A stretch of 64,000 nucleotides of DNA from Asterella californica (lineage: Eukaryota > Streptophyta > Marchantiopsida > Marchantiales > Aytoniaceae). Below the pieces are notes generated by a model that was given only the letters and a program-made list of their open reading frames with translations, had not been told where the DNA came from and did not search any database. Shown here in pieces: positions 50,931-62,560 of the stretch; the first letter of the stretch is position 1; each line of letters starts with the position of its first letter. The translations under genes were made by a program, and so were the position numbers. Location: assembly GCA_036924285.1 (NCBI GenBank), contig JAYKYS010000001.1:34595501-34659500 (forward strand), written 5' to 3'.

Positions 50931-53403
50931 CTCACGGTCTAGCGGACTAGTAAAAGAATAGATGCTAGCAGAAAACACCCATTGATGTCTGATCAAAGTC
51001 ATAACTCCATCTCGCAGGCAAAGAATCTATTGGAAAAGTTATAACTTTGACATCCATAATATGCTTATGTGCTTACGTGCTTATCATCCAACTGCTAACA
51101 ACTCATGAGCAGGAATAACTAACATAGAAAATTCAGATTTCGTCATAGTGTAACATCTTCACTGAGTGTTGGTTCAAGACTATCTTATTAATATATTCTT
51201 GCATATTTGTCTAGCTTTTGTCCTTGTGTCCTACTCTCTCCTCATATAACCACATTTCCTGAATAAAGTTACTAAATCTACATATTATTTTAGTTTGGAA
51301 ATGAGGTCTTGCAGAAGAAGTAGTGAAATTCATCTTGTTGGTACTTTATGGACCCAAATCTACTGTAACTCAATAACTTATTGTAATTGTTATACTTGAA
51401 ATGTGATATTGACTCATAGTCACCTTTGTGAACATGCAAATATAAGTGCGGGTTCATTAGTGGTTTTGAAATGAAACTAGTAAAAGTTTTTTTCTATTTA
51501 AGCAAAATCTTTTTGACATGAAAGAATATTGCATGGCAAGGCACAAAAGTTCAGAAATTCTTTATTTGTTTCATTCAAAAGTTAAGAAAGTATTAATGAA
51601 AATCCACTATTTTAGTTTCCAAAGAAATTAATAAGAGAATAAGATATTATAAATTGTTTTGCTCATTTCATTCAAGATCAATAACACTTGAAATGGAATG
51701 AGAGTGGATTATATTAGTTTCATATGAAAAACTAGTAGAATATCAAAAACATTTTTACCAGATGTTACTTAAAACTCTAGATATTAAACTAGTTGAACGA
51801 ATGCAAAAGTGTCATGGTAACCATCCGAATGGGGTCGTATCATAACTCAATATATATACTACAAATTTCTTATACGAGGAAATCTTTAAAAACAAAACAC
51901 ATAAATACACTTCACGAGCTCATGCAAATAGTGATAATTAGTATACAATATAATAATCCAAGTCTTTGAATACATTATATATTTGCAAGTATTCATCACC
52001 CATGAGAGCTTTGTTGAAGTAAACAGAAAGTAAGATATTAAATATCAAGAACTAATATCAGCAATGTTTTTCCGATATCATGAACTCCCAATAACACTCA
52101 AGCACACCCGGCTGAATGTTAATTTTTATCATATGAAAGTAATAATAAGTTGTTATTATGCATATGAAAGAAAAACAAGTTATTATTTACCACCTGGAGA
52201 CCCTAAGTGAGTGTGAAATCACAACCAGGTGTTATTTAACACCCATTGAGGCTTTATGGCCCAAAACCATAAAGTTTTCTTGATATCTGTAAAAAAAATC
52301 CGGATATCTGATATCTATCCTACTCTCCTTCAAGTCTAGAAAGTACTTGGTTAGTATTTTTATTGCACTTTCTCTTTCATTGTCATCCACCACCGAATGT
52401 CATCTTAATCCATCCAGTTCGGCCATTTTTCTCATTTTGGAATCCAGAAACATCTGAGCGAATATAAAACATAAGTTGGTGTCTCTATACACCAAATCCA
52501 GTTGTGTATATTCGAAACATTTACATAGAAAGACATGTAACAAAGATATGATAATATAGCTCTGGTTTTGTGAATAACCAGAAAATCCTGTTTGACTCGA
52601 GCATCTAAACTTGACAAATCATGTCTGATGGACTGTCTTGATTGTAAAAGTAAGAAACTTTCTGTGAATCTCAAGTGGAGACCCATAAAACTTGAAGAAC
52701 TCCACCGATCAAGATACAACTATTGAACTACACATGTATAACTAGAGAGGTCCTCATTAGTCATCCACACTTCTCTCGTATCTCTCATCAATCATAAGAT
52801 CATGCTCTTTCTGAAATGATCTCCTTATATTTGACTCCATTCGGATGAGAGTTTGAAATTGTAAAACTTGATAAGAGTATCAATCAGACCTCTGGACAAA
52901 CAAGAAACAAATACAATCAAACAAGGTAGCTAACAACAAAATATACACATAACATAAACTAAATGCGCATCATAATATGAAGGTGTTATATAAAAAAACA
53001 TATCAGCTTAAGATGTCAATTATGTCAAAAACTACATATGATGCAACTTAATCAAGAAGAACTAGTATGATTAAAGGGAATAAATTTAAATTTAAAATAC
53101 TAATAAAACTAAATAATGAAACAAATATTCAACTGAAAAAGAGCTACAAGTATGGGAACCCGTAAATTCCAAATATAAATAAATAGAGAGAGAAACGTGG
53201 ACAGAAATAAAGAAATGACATTTAGATAAAGCGCAATAAAGAAAGAAAAATATACCTAAAGAAGAGAAAACGATAAATGGAATAGAGAGCCATATGAGAG
53301 GTGGGGTCATGGATTGTGAGACTTCTATCTCTAGACTCTTTTAGTGCACGGATAATAAGAATCAATTAGTTAAGAAACAATCGAATAACAACTCGACTCA
53401 GTA
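50931..53403. other. AT-rich stretch without recognisable genes
   Basis: I see no convincing ORF, RNA gene or complete transposon. Composition is clearly more AT-rich than the retrotransposon nest. It may be old, decayed repeat DNA or intergenic DNA. Confidence 0.5.
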
Positions 53404-53406
53404 TAA
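53404..53406. repeat. Target-site duplication TAA, left copy, element G
   Basis: TAA precedes GAGCTGCTCTGCAC and recurs at 58984-58986. A 3-bp TWA target is the PIF/Harbinger hallmark. Confidence 0.85.
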
Positions 53407-53432
53407 GAGCTGCTCTGCACCTACAGTTTCAA
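53407..53432 (+). repeat. Left terminal inverted repeat of element G
   Basis: Pairs with 58958-58983: first 14 bp identical, 2 mismatches, then 9 matching bp. Confidence 0.88.
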
Positions 53433-53736
53433 ACCCATTTCTTCCCGCAGTTTCTGATATTTACGGCGCAGTTTGGTTTCGTCGATCCTCCGCATTATCA
53501 TCAGGGAGGGCGCAGTTTCGACGTTTGTCTCCGCACTGTAGTCTGCAGTTTAATGCAATAAATTCAAGTGTTGGTCCAAACGAACACGCCAAAGTGTGAA
53601 AAGTGTGCCACGTGTAAAAACGACGTGTATAAGGGGACGTGTTCACGGGAAAATATGTGTTAGGTGACTCCTTAACGATTTTCGATAGCGAGCTCCTTAC
53701 TGCTTTCCGATAGCGAGCTCCTTACCTTCGCAGCTC

Positions 53737-53931
53737 CATACTCCTCAAGGAAACTTCGCAAGGTAACAAAGTTGTTTACCGATGTGATTGATAGGAAAGA
53801 TGAAGAGAAATTTTATTCCGAGACTTGAATTCACATACTCCTTAAAGGTAACTTCGCAAGGTAAAAACAAAGTTCATCGATGTCTCTGATATGAAAAGTG
53901 AGGTAAACTTTTATTCTGAAACTCGAATTCA
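53737..53931. repeat. Tandem duplication of about 97 bp in G
   Basis: CATACTCCT(C/T)AA... with AACTTCGCAAGGTAA and a shared ending (GA(A/G)ACT(T/C)GAATTCA) occurs twice in a row with about 20% divergence. Just upstream, CGATAGCGAGCTCCTTAC also occurs twice (about 53680-53725). Confidence 0.75.
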
Positions 53932-54002
53932 GAGGTCGAAGGAAAACTGGTGCTTTATTTCAGTTCAAATCATCAGGAGTTTACAGCCACGCCATATACA
54001 GT

Positions 54003-54120
54003 CGTCGTGGCTGCGAAGTTACAGCGAAAGCTTATACACTTCTCGTGGCTGCTTTGTTACAGCGAAACTCTTTACACTCCTCGTGGCTGCGATGTTTCGA
54101 AACTATATACAGTACACTTC
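54003..54120. repeat. Tandem repeat of about 39 bp, three copies, in G
   Basis: Each unit carries CGTGGCTGC, a TTACAGCGAAA-type word and an A/T-rich TATACACTT-like end. The third copy is degenerate. Confidence 0.75.
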
Positions 54121-54124
54121 GATG

Positions 54125-54577
54125 CTATGCACAGGTATTGCAAGAGGGTGGACACGGGAATTCACAGTGTAGAGCCTCAATTAGCTCTTCATCCACAAGC
54201 TGCAGCGATGGGACTCCAAACAGATACAATAACTGCTGCTTTACAGCTTCTCGCTTCAAACGATGGCCAGGATTACCAAAGCTAGCTATAATCGTCATAA
54301 ACAAGTCCTCAACATTGTCATAAGGGACTTCCTCATTAACTCGGTCTGCTTCAGAGTGCCAGTCGAGGCAAGTTTGGTACCAGGTTGAGAATTCCTCCCG
54401 AATCTTCGCTACACAGTACCGCCTGACGTCTTGGATTCGGCCTCGATGAAAAGTCCAACGCTCATACTCCGAGTCCGCACCACTGGTAATGACTTCAAAA
54501 ATTACACACGAAGGTGCAGCAAGCACAATTTCCAGCTCCACTGCAGCCTCAGCTGACGTCTCCTCAGCTGAGTCCAT
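54125..54577 (-). CDS. Unidentified ORF in element G
   Basis: The first ATG is at 54577 (MDSAEETSAEAAVELEIVLA); the frame is open from 54619. About 150 residues, mostly helical and acidic, with ERWTFHRGRIQDVRRYCVAKIREEF, STWYQTCLDWHSEAD, DNVEDLFMTIIASFGNPGHRLKREAVKQQLLYLFG and a Cys-rich end (CPPSCNTC). The composition looks protein-like and not like a chance frame. It lies downstream of the transposase gene, inside the inverted repeats and on the same strand. I recognise no family. It could be a third element gene, the last exon of a longer gene whose upstream part lies in the 54.6-55.3 kb region, or a captured host fragment. Confidence 0.45.
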   Translation of the reverse strand: MDSAEETSAEAAVELEIVLAAPSCVIFEVITSGADSEYERWTFHRGRIQDVRRYCVAKIREEFSTWYQTCLDWHSEADRVNEEVPYDNVEDLFMTIIASFGNPGHRLKREAVKQQLLYLFGVPSLQLVDEELIEALHCEFPCPPSCNTCA

Positions 54578-54737
54578 CGCCTCGCTGACCACGAAGGGCA
54601 GCCCTGCAAGCAAGTACACCTTACAAGCATAAGAGAAATTTCCAAATCTGTGTCTAAACCGAGCAATAGGCCGAAGCCCTTCTCGGTTCCTGCAAATTCT
54701 AGAATAGCAACAATTTGGACAGAAAGCTTAGCAAATT

Positions 54738-54890
54738 GAGCCGATAGTAAAAGTGAGCCGAAAACAAAGCAGAAAGCGAGCCGATAGTAAAATTGAGCGG
54801 AAAGCAAAGCGGAAAGCGAGCCGATAGTAAAATTGAGCCGAAAGCAAACCGGAAAGCGAGCCGATAGTAAAATGGAGCAAAGCAGAAAAC
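54738..54890. repeat. 40-bp tandem repeat, about 3.8 copies, in G
   Basis: GAGCCGATAGTAAAA recurs at 54738, 54778, 54818 and 54858, each followed by (T/G)TGAGC(C/G)GAAA and GCAAAGC(G/A)GAAAGC. Spacing is exactly 40 bp. Open minus-strand frames over it are a product of the repeat. Confidence 0.9.
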
Positions 54891-55355
54891 GAGACGACGA
54901 AGTGTAGCTGAAACTGCGAGCATCGATTCCAAGCTCCCACTTTGTTCAGATGCCTCGCGACCATGCGACTACAACCAAGAGACTACGACGGATGACAAGC
55001 CGATAAAAAACTCAGAGAATTCAGCGAACGGACCCATGAGCCCACAATAAGCGACGATAACAGCAACGATCCGACGATAACAGCAGCGGCGAAGTCCATG
55101 CGAGATGTTTTGCACAGCACAAGTACAGGCTTACATCGCAGCGAAAGGTGAAGCAGAGAGACTGGGAGGGGGGACTCGCACCAAGTAAGACGTTCCAAAG
55201 AATCCAAGCAATCGGGTTTAGCTCGCAGCGAAAATACACGGAGGAAACGATAGGCTGGGAGGGAGACTCGCTCCCATGATCGCACTAAGGCTTCCACGCA
55301 GCCTTAGTGCCCATGCTATAAATTGCAAAGTTGCGAAGGCCCAACACGCAGCCAT

Positions 55356-55441
55356 ACAGAAAGATTACGATGTTAGCATTCAAACCGCATCGAACTTGAC
55401 AGAAAGATTACGATGTTAGCATTCAAACCGCAGCGAACTTG
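55356..55441. repeat. 43-bp direct duplication in G
   Basis: ACAGAAAGATTACGATGTTA and the following CAAACCGCA(T/G)CGAACTTG occur twice, 43 bp apart, with one mismatch. Confidence 0.88.
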
Positions 55442-55642
55442 ATTTGTTACCATTCATACCACATTGCCACTCGAAACAACAAGCAGATGGTGACTATGTT
55501 ACCAATCAGGCCGATAAGTGGAGAAACAAGCAGCAGAAGCGTACGATTTTATTGTATGTAACGCTCTGAAATTTCGAAACTAGCGGAAGGCTACACAGCA
55601 GGAAATTCAAGAAACACACTTCACCTCGATGTACTGTACATG

Positions 55643-56881
55643 TCAACCGATAGCTAGAAAGTCTCCTAAGGCTTCCCGAACTGCATTGCTTGAATCTCGA
55701 GCCCTGCTCATATTCACTCCTTCACTTACTCCTTCCGAATCGTGCTGGCTGGGAGTTTCCGAAATAGCTCTATCCATCTGCACCCTGTGCTCAACCAAGA
55801 AGTTATGAAGAGCACAATAAGCTTTCACCACTTCTGCTGCCCAGAGAACGCTGCTAGTTATGCCTGCTTGTAATATCTGCCATCTTCCTTTGAGAACGCC
55901 GAAGACCTGCTCAATGCAAATTCGGCCCCTTATTTGCCTTTCAGTGAATAACCTCTGTCGAGATGTACTTCTAGGCCTCAAGCTGTAGGGAGTCATTAGC
56001 CACCGCTCTAGTGTATAGTCCGAATCGTCCAGCATGTAAGGTCGGGGCTGAAACCCGTAGACAAGGTAAGAACGTTAGAATGTTAGTATACAAGGCAGAG
56101 TTGCGAAGAACTCTAGAGTCGTGGCAAGACCTTGTCCTCCCACAGCTTACGTCAAGGAACCGACCATCACTATCACACACACATTGCAGGACGATAGAGT
56201 GATACTGTTTCCTGTTGTAATATTCGACAGGATACAAAGACGAAGGAGGAGCTCTTATCTTTATATGTGAACCATCAATGGCTCGATGACAATTAGGAAG
56301 CCCAGCTTTCTTGCGAACCCAACGGATACCCTCTCCATTTCTGAGGCAATGGGCCATCGAATATACTTGGGTGCCATGACAGCATTGATAGCCATGATAA
56401 CTTGATGGAAAACTTCGGCAGAAGTTGACTCCCCTATGCCGAAACGCTCACCTACATGGAAATGATTCATTCCAGTCGAAAGCGTGAGAAGGGCTACACC
56501 GACCCTGACCTCCACCGAGACGGCTTTTCTGTAACGAGTGTCTTGTTTTTTAATATGTGGACTCAGCATATCCACTATGGTTAGGAACAGGTGCTTAGGC
56601 ATGCGTAGAGTTTTTATCCAACGATTGTCATCATAGCTACACCACAAGTAATAGTCGAACCATATCAGGGATCTTGGCTTTACCCACCACTTGCAGCTGT
56701 CGATTTCCACCTGATGTGCAGCCACCAGTTGATTAGCCATCGACACAATTCGCATTAATGAGTCTTGCACAGCATCGGAGGCAAGCATCACTTGCTCGTC
56801 TTCCCCATCTTCATCCATTGTACACAAGAATAAGACAACCATCTTTACAGCCACAAGAACAGCACTGATAACAGCTTTCAT
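55643..56881 (-). pseudogene. PIF/Harbinger DDE transposase (DDE_Tnp_4-like), frameshifted
   Basis: Candidate starts are ATG 56881 or ATG 56818 (MDEDGEDEQ). The helical N-terminal domain includes FRMPKH-like LRMPKHLFLTIVDML and VALLTLSTGMNHFHVGERFGIGESTSAEVFHQVI (helix-turn-helix type). The catalytic part has GLPNCHRAIDGSHIKI (first Asp), the GRTRSCHDSRVLRNS motif (HDS), PYMLDDSDYTLERWLMTPY (GDSAYPL-like) and IEQVFGVLKGRWQIL (Glu). Two frameshifts break it, one between IASEMER and GLPNC (about 56300-56340) and one near 56050 before GFQPRPYML. The stop is at 55643. The order of motifs and the TAA target sites fit PIF/Harbinger. It would cut and paste the element together with the Myb/SANT-like partner. 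Confidence 0.87.
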
Positions 56882-57187
56882 GATGTGATCGATATCTGCA
56901 CAGATAAACCACCCCACAACTCGAAGTGAACCCAAGGAAGAGCTTTACCCAGTGCAGAAATTAAGTAGATTTGTATTATAAAAAACATAAACTTAACATC
57001 GAGGCCTCGAATTCAGACGAAACCTGTTACATCCGACATCCTTCAAGCTGAGCTCCTACAAGTGAACAGCAAACGTCTTTCCGCACGAAGCTTAGCTCAT
57101 AAAACTGAAGGACAAAACTCTGGAAGGGTCGAAGCTGAGCGCCCACAACTGTACTGCAAAACTGTGGACAGGTCAGACTGAAGAAAC

Positions 57188-58400
57188 TACCGTCTCTGGC
57201 TATTCAAAGCAGACCCAATGTCCATCAGAGCAAAAGCCATCTTATCTAACACTGAGACTATTTTATCTGAACGAACGTTCAGACTCTCTGCCCTGGACTT
57301 CTCTACTTCTCTAGCAAATTCTGATTTTTGTTTCTCAACAAACACAATTTCGGTAGAGAAGGACCTAAGAGTATCATTCAGTGCTGAACCGGCTCGATTC
57401 TGCGACCTCTTCCTTTTTCCAGAGTTATGTCGACTAGCCGCTTCGGTTTCGGGTGATGTTTCATTTCAAACTTCCGACTCCTGTTGAGCAACAGGATGAG
57501 GGCCGGGTACAAGAGGAGGTCCAGTGTTAGAGCTAGGTGCCATTGACTCTGCCATGCAAGGCGGAGTCATCGACGGTCGCTGGCGATACCAGGACTCGAT
57601 CAGAGGTATGTGATGGAGAGGAAAATCAATAAGAAGTTTCCTCTCCTTTCTTTCGAAATGATCCATTGCAGCATAAGGGGCGCTCCCAGACAGCTTGTCA
57701 TTGTCTCTAACTTTCTTGAAGTTGGAAATATGATTCTCCCACTTTGTTTTTATCTGGCTCGTGCTGACATCTATGTCTTTTGCACGCAAGAATTGCTGTA
57801 TCCTGCGCAGTTTCAACTCAGCATTCTGCATATTCTCCCGACTGTTATTAGCAGAAGCTTCTTCCCACTCTAATTTCTTCGCTTCGATCAATACTAAGGT
57901 CTGCCAATCCTGTCATGTAAACCTACCTCTATGAGAGTTACTTGCGGCAGGAGAAGAAGGTTGAGATTCAACTTCTGGAGCCTCAGTTCGTGAGAGAGAC
58001 ATCGATCTGCACCTGAGGATGGATGACCGATCACGCATTAACACTTCAAATGTGCCTTCGTCTATCGGCACAGCATTCTCCAACGAAGAACCCATCACCT
58101 CTCGTGGGTTACTGGCATCTAGAGTCTCTATTCTAGGAACAGAAGAGGATCGTCTAGGGATGGGTGGGCGATCTCGTATTACAACCTCAAATGTCTGCTC
58201 GTCCATCGGCACAGCATTATCCAGGCAAGATCCCATCACCTCTCGCAGATTCAGGTACTCTCGGTCTGTCTCCTGGGCTGGGACTTGGCTGTCTGGGCTC
58301 ACTGAGTCATGATTCAACTCAGCCACAATCTCGCTATCAATAGGAGTGTCTGCATTTGCAAAGATTTCCATGACGGATCGTCGAAGTGCCATTACACCTT
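57188..58400 (-). pseudogene. Myb/SANT-like partner gene of element G, two in-frame TGA
   Basis: One minus-strand frame runs from upstream of MALRRSVMEIFANADTP (about 58390) to TAG 57188-57190. The N-terminal part has a 47-residue tandem duplication (REVMGSCLDNAVPMDEQTFE and REVMGSSLENAVPIDEGTFE; 141 bp apart). Then comes a Myb/SANT or trihelix-like domain (QDWQTLVLIEAKKLEWEEAS, IKTKWENHISNFKKVRDND), a Pro-rich linker and a helical C-terminus (FVEKQKSEFAREVEKSRAES, VLDKMAFALMDIGSALN). TGA codons at 57911-57913 (FT-x-QDW) and 57466-57468 (EV-x-NET) interrupt it at places where Trp is plausible. Family knowledge: such proteins pair with the PIF/Harbinger transposase for nuclear import and end binding. 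Confidence 0.78.
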
Positions 58401-58957
58401 GTCTTTCAAAGAACCACAGAAACAACCGCCCACACCACAACAACAGCAAGAAAGCGACTATACAAATCGGGGTCATAACTGTATCACCTCGCGGAGAAAA
58501 GCAAGAAAAGGTGTATACAAACTCGGGATCATGCACTCTATCACCTCGCCTCGAAAAACAAGAAATCAATTATACAACTCGGGATCATGCACCCTGTCAT
58601 CTTGCGAAGCCTCTCTCACCTCCCGCCTTCTCTCTTCCTCACTGTCCTCGACCCTCACCTCTCTTGCCTACAGGTTCTCACGATGCGAAGTTCTGTACAC
58701 CCAAAATCTCCCGCTCTCCCGCGCTTCCACTGACTGAGCTGGATGGGACAAATATCCACGTGGTAATCTTTGCCCGTGTGGCGCCCGAAACTGCAAAGAG
58801 TTCTGCGAAAAGGACCTGTTCTGAAACCGTCTCCCAAAATGCGGGCCCCTGTATGATTTCTCTCCAACCTTATTCATGAAACTGAAAATGCGCCCGGTCT
58901 GGACCCTACCCTTATTACCAACCCTAACTCGCACGCGTGAACAGCCTCTCCGCAGTT

Positions 58958-58983
58958 CTGAAACTGTGAGTGCAGAGCAGCTC
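58958..58983 (-). repeat. Right terminal inverted repeat of element G
   Basis: Its reverse complement starts GAGCTGCTCTGCAC, as at 53407. TAA follows at 58984-58986. Confidence 0.88.
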
Positions 58984-60780
58984 TAATAAACTTATAAATA
59001 AACATAATGAGTTTCTCTCACATGCAAGAAAACGGAATAGTGCTTATCAGCGACCATAAGATCATTCTATTTTCTTTTTATTTGGTGAAGATCTTCTTCT
59101 TCCACCAAACTGCATTTGCCAGCATCAACCAAAACGATCAAGTCAAGAAGAAGAGATGAAGATATTTTCATTTCCACTCATACTACACCATCTTTCTTCT
59201 TTCAGCTACTTTCTTCTTTCCTCAAGTTGCATTTGCTGCTATCTTTCTGAATGATCACGTCAAGAAAAGTAGAGGAAGATTCTTTTATACCCAGTTGCCG
59301 TATATCATCTTTCTGCAACAAACCTATGAACTGAGAGTACATATCTGAAATATTATTTTCACACACAAAGCATGCCAAAATTGAATCCGTTTCACATCTG
59401 TCAGTCCAACACTTCTGTCCCTTATTTTTCACAAATAGTTTTCAAGCCAAGTCTATCTACATTCACTTTCGTCTTCTGTTTTCACAAAACACACCAACCC
59501 TAAACTTTCTTTGTCTTTCTCACTTTTGCACAAGTACAGCAAGAGATAGATTAAGTTGAATAATCTTTTGGGTCAACGGAAGTTTGTTCACACGTATCAC
59601 AAGCTATATGATACTTTTGTAAGATTTTCCATTCTGAAAGTAGTGTACTATTAGTTCATAACAGACAAACTGTACATTATAAATTATTGCATAAACTTGA
59701 ATATCTTCACATAACAACATCAAGCTTATTACTTATAGTAGTATTGACGACAATTCATATGAATATATATGTTGATTATATACATCCATCAAACAAACTT
59801 TGATGTCGTCAACTATTACGTCACAAATGACTGTATGCTGATAAACTCTGAATAGAGAATCTCTCATATTTAAAATCTCGACGTTCTTGAGAACTATCAA
59901 CACATATAAACTTCTTGAGATCACCCCTTGCCAGATAATATGATTATGTATTTTTGAGACCTTAGGTTAATATAAACAAGACAAATTGATCGTGAATTAT
60001 GAATCTTGTATAAAGGAGTAATCATCAAACAAGAGAGTAAGAATACTAATCAATTTGCAGTAACTTCTGTCATTATAATAGACTTTTGCTAGATGAGATG
60101 TATTATATCTTGCTGATTGGACTTACGATCAATGCATATGAGTTTGACATATATTTCACATCATCTTAATTGGGTTCAGTCGGCTCATATATGCAAGACA
60201 TTGTGACACGAATGGGTCTTAATCAATTCATGTGGATGACTGGTGGTACAAGTAGAGCATTCTTTCTACTTGCTATTAATGATGAGAGTGAGCGCAAGGA
60301 GTCCTATCATAAATCTTGTACTCCTCTAGTCGACTCTGACGCGAGTAGAAGAGTTCTAGGATAAGAAGGTACATCCTTTGAGATATGAGGTTTATCATGT
60401 GGTGTAGTTCTTTTTCTCATGTGCAACAGTTTGAAGCTCTAATGCTGCTCTCTTGCTAACAATCCTATGCTGATCCTCGTTCTCTTGTGGAGCTCATGTT
60501 CTTAAGTCATACGCTATCCCTTAGTCACATTTCTTCTATAAGAATATAATTGTCTATGAAAATGCTTGCATACGTCAAAGAATGCTCGTATAGAGGTTGT
60601 ATCATATGGTCTCTCCAACTTCTGACTCTATGAATGGTCTTCGTCACTCTCTTCATCATCTCAGTAGGAATCTCAATCAACTTTGATTTAGTAGAGTAGG
60701 ATCACACACATCTTAACACATGTAACAAAGTATTAGATTCACGTATTGAGCTATCAAGGTCATAGTCGTAACATTTGTTG

Positions 60781-60812
60781 GTGCAAATTAGTACTCGTGT
60801 ACTAATTTGCAC
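60781..60812. repeat. Perfect 14-bp stem, 4-nt loop hairpin
   Basis: GTGCAAATTAGTAC, loop TCGT, GTACTAATTTGCAC. It lies outside any identified element. It could be a cruciform, a MITE end-to-end relic or a small RNA foldback. Confidence 0.8.
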
Positions 60813-62512
60813 TTCTTGATTTGGTTGAGCAGCAATGTGGAAGGTCAATGAGATTGAATCGTATCCGTGAGAGAGTGAAATAGAAGATATAGACAACTTT
60901 TTACTTTCGAGTTAAGTGGACCTTGGATGTCATGACAAGTGAGCTCTACTTGGGAGTCATTTATGATGTCATAACAGATCGATTATGTTTCATACTGAAT
61001 GATCATGCTGCAAAAAGCTTTAAGATGTAATATTTGATTGAGAAAGAGTAGTGGAAGTAACAGGAACTTTTGCTGGACAACGTTGATTTGTTGATCATAT
61101 GATGCAACCACCAAATTCAAATTTGTGGTGACTCCATCAATTCTTATTGTTTTTGGGACAACATTGTAGACACATGTTGACCTTGTCTTTGTCTAGACAG
61201 ATCATAAGCAACAACTTGTTGCGAACCAAAAGCAACAAAACTTAATTAATACACCCACTTGACAGACAAAGATCCAAGAGCAGATGATTGACTTACTAAG
61301 AGAATCAAGACCCACGGTTGACACATTTTGGCAAAATGAATTCTCTTCTAGATGTATGTGATAGTTTAGATTGTCTTAGAGGAGAGTGTCATGAGTTGGT
61401 AGATCCTTTACAAGATAATATGATGCGCTATTATATAACATGTTTCACCTTATTGGTAACCAAAAACCTTAAGCATTCAATTTAAGGAGGATACATGCTC
61501 TCTTAGAGACTTCCTCAAGGAATTATTCTTTCAATGCATGCTCAGAGTTCATCTAACCTCTCAAGTGTCTCATTTGCACATCTTGCTCTCACGGCTCAAG
61601 AAGTACAGCCAGCTCAAAGTTTATAATCATCTCTTTTTCAACTCCTCTCACCAAATCCCAAGTCTTCTTCGTAACGTCAAAAGAAGTGTCAGTTAATATC
61701 GGTTTGTTCCTTTGGTTTGAACTGTTTTTCTTCTCCTGAGAATAATTATCTTTCTTTGGTTCCTCTATGTTGTTTACTACAAGTCCTTGAACAATATTCA
61801 GGAACTATTTTCTCATGTCATCATAATTGTTTTTTCATGTCATCCACTATTCCTCTGAACTGGCTTGCAACCAATAGTTTACATGAATTTTACATCTGAT
61901 TCACTTCTCATTTGTCTTTTTGCTTCTCTAAACCAAAGCTTCAAGTTGCATGCATATTGCATAGCATTGTTATATCTTCTTGCATTATGACTTAGTTCAA
62001 ATTGATGATACTTAGCATCAAATACAACTCACACACTGCTTATTTTACATGGATAAATACAACCGTAGTTGTGTCTGGTAACATGTCATCTTTTATTCTC
62101 TCTACTCCTTTAACCACTATGCAAATTAATTTGGGTTGTAAACAAAGCGAGAGTTAAAGCGCAGACAAACTGTTGATTTCATGAGTGAAAGAGATGAAAT
62201 TTATTCCAACGTGAGAGCATCACTGCTTTTCAAAGTTAAAGTTTTATAACCCCATCTTCACGAGTTCGCATCCAAGTGAAGCTATATAACAAACATTTTA
62301 TCTTTCAAAGTATAAAACTGAACTTCTCTTGGCCTTTTATCTTTGAATACTGATCTCTATGAAAGTTCAAACCGAACTATTAAATTTATCATAGTTGTTT
62401 AGAACTGTCCTCCTCTTTGTTTCTCCTATTTATTACACTTTCTTCTATCCTTACATCCCTTCAAACCTTAATCTTTCCATCTTAGGAAGACTGTATATTC
62501 ACCCATGTACAC

Positions 62513-62560
62513 TAATTAATGTTCTAACCTTTCTGACGGGAAGAGTTAGAACATTAATTA
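62513..62560. repeat. Perfect 16-bp inverted repeat with 16-nt spacer
   Basis: TAATTAATGTTCTAAC and GTTAGAACATTAATTA flank CTTTCTGACGGGAAGA. No surrounding element is recognised. Confidence 0.8.

Larger units (their letters stand above)
53407..58983 (-). mobile_element. Element G: PIF/Harbinger DNA transposon (5,577 bp)
   Basis: Terminal inverted repeats of about 26 bp: GAGCTGCTCTGCAC identical, two mismatches, then ACAGTTTCA. TAA duplications flank it. Inside, all on the minus strand, are a Myb/SANT-like gene (57188-58.4 kb), a DDE transposase (55643-56881) and an unidentified ORF (54125-54577). Autonomous PIF/Harbinger elements encode exactly such a transposase plus a Myb/SANT-like protein that helps bind the ends and import the transposase. 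Frameshifts and two TGA codons make this copy inactive by itself, but ends and duplications are preserved, so it could be cross-mobilised. Confidence 0.92.

Noticed and set aside
54738..54890. Regularly spaced repeats as a CRISPR array
   Set aside because: Units are contiguous tandem repeats without unique spacers, in a eukaryotic transposon.
54699..54964. Minus-strand ORFs rich in FYYRLAFRFAFGS repeats
   Set aside because: Product of the 40-bp tandem repeat. It reads as a periodic hydrophobic peptide in more than one frame.
59202..59432. 76-codon minus-strand ORF in the AT-rich right flank
   Set aside because: No motif, no neighbour support, low-complexity surroundings and a length expected by chance.
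60170..60364. 64-codon plus-strand ORF with a VDSDAS motif resembling a protease loop
   Set aside because: No other retrotransposon motif lies on either side. The match is too short to support a copia or gypsy protease.
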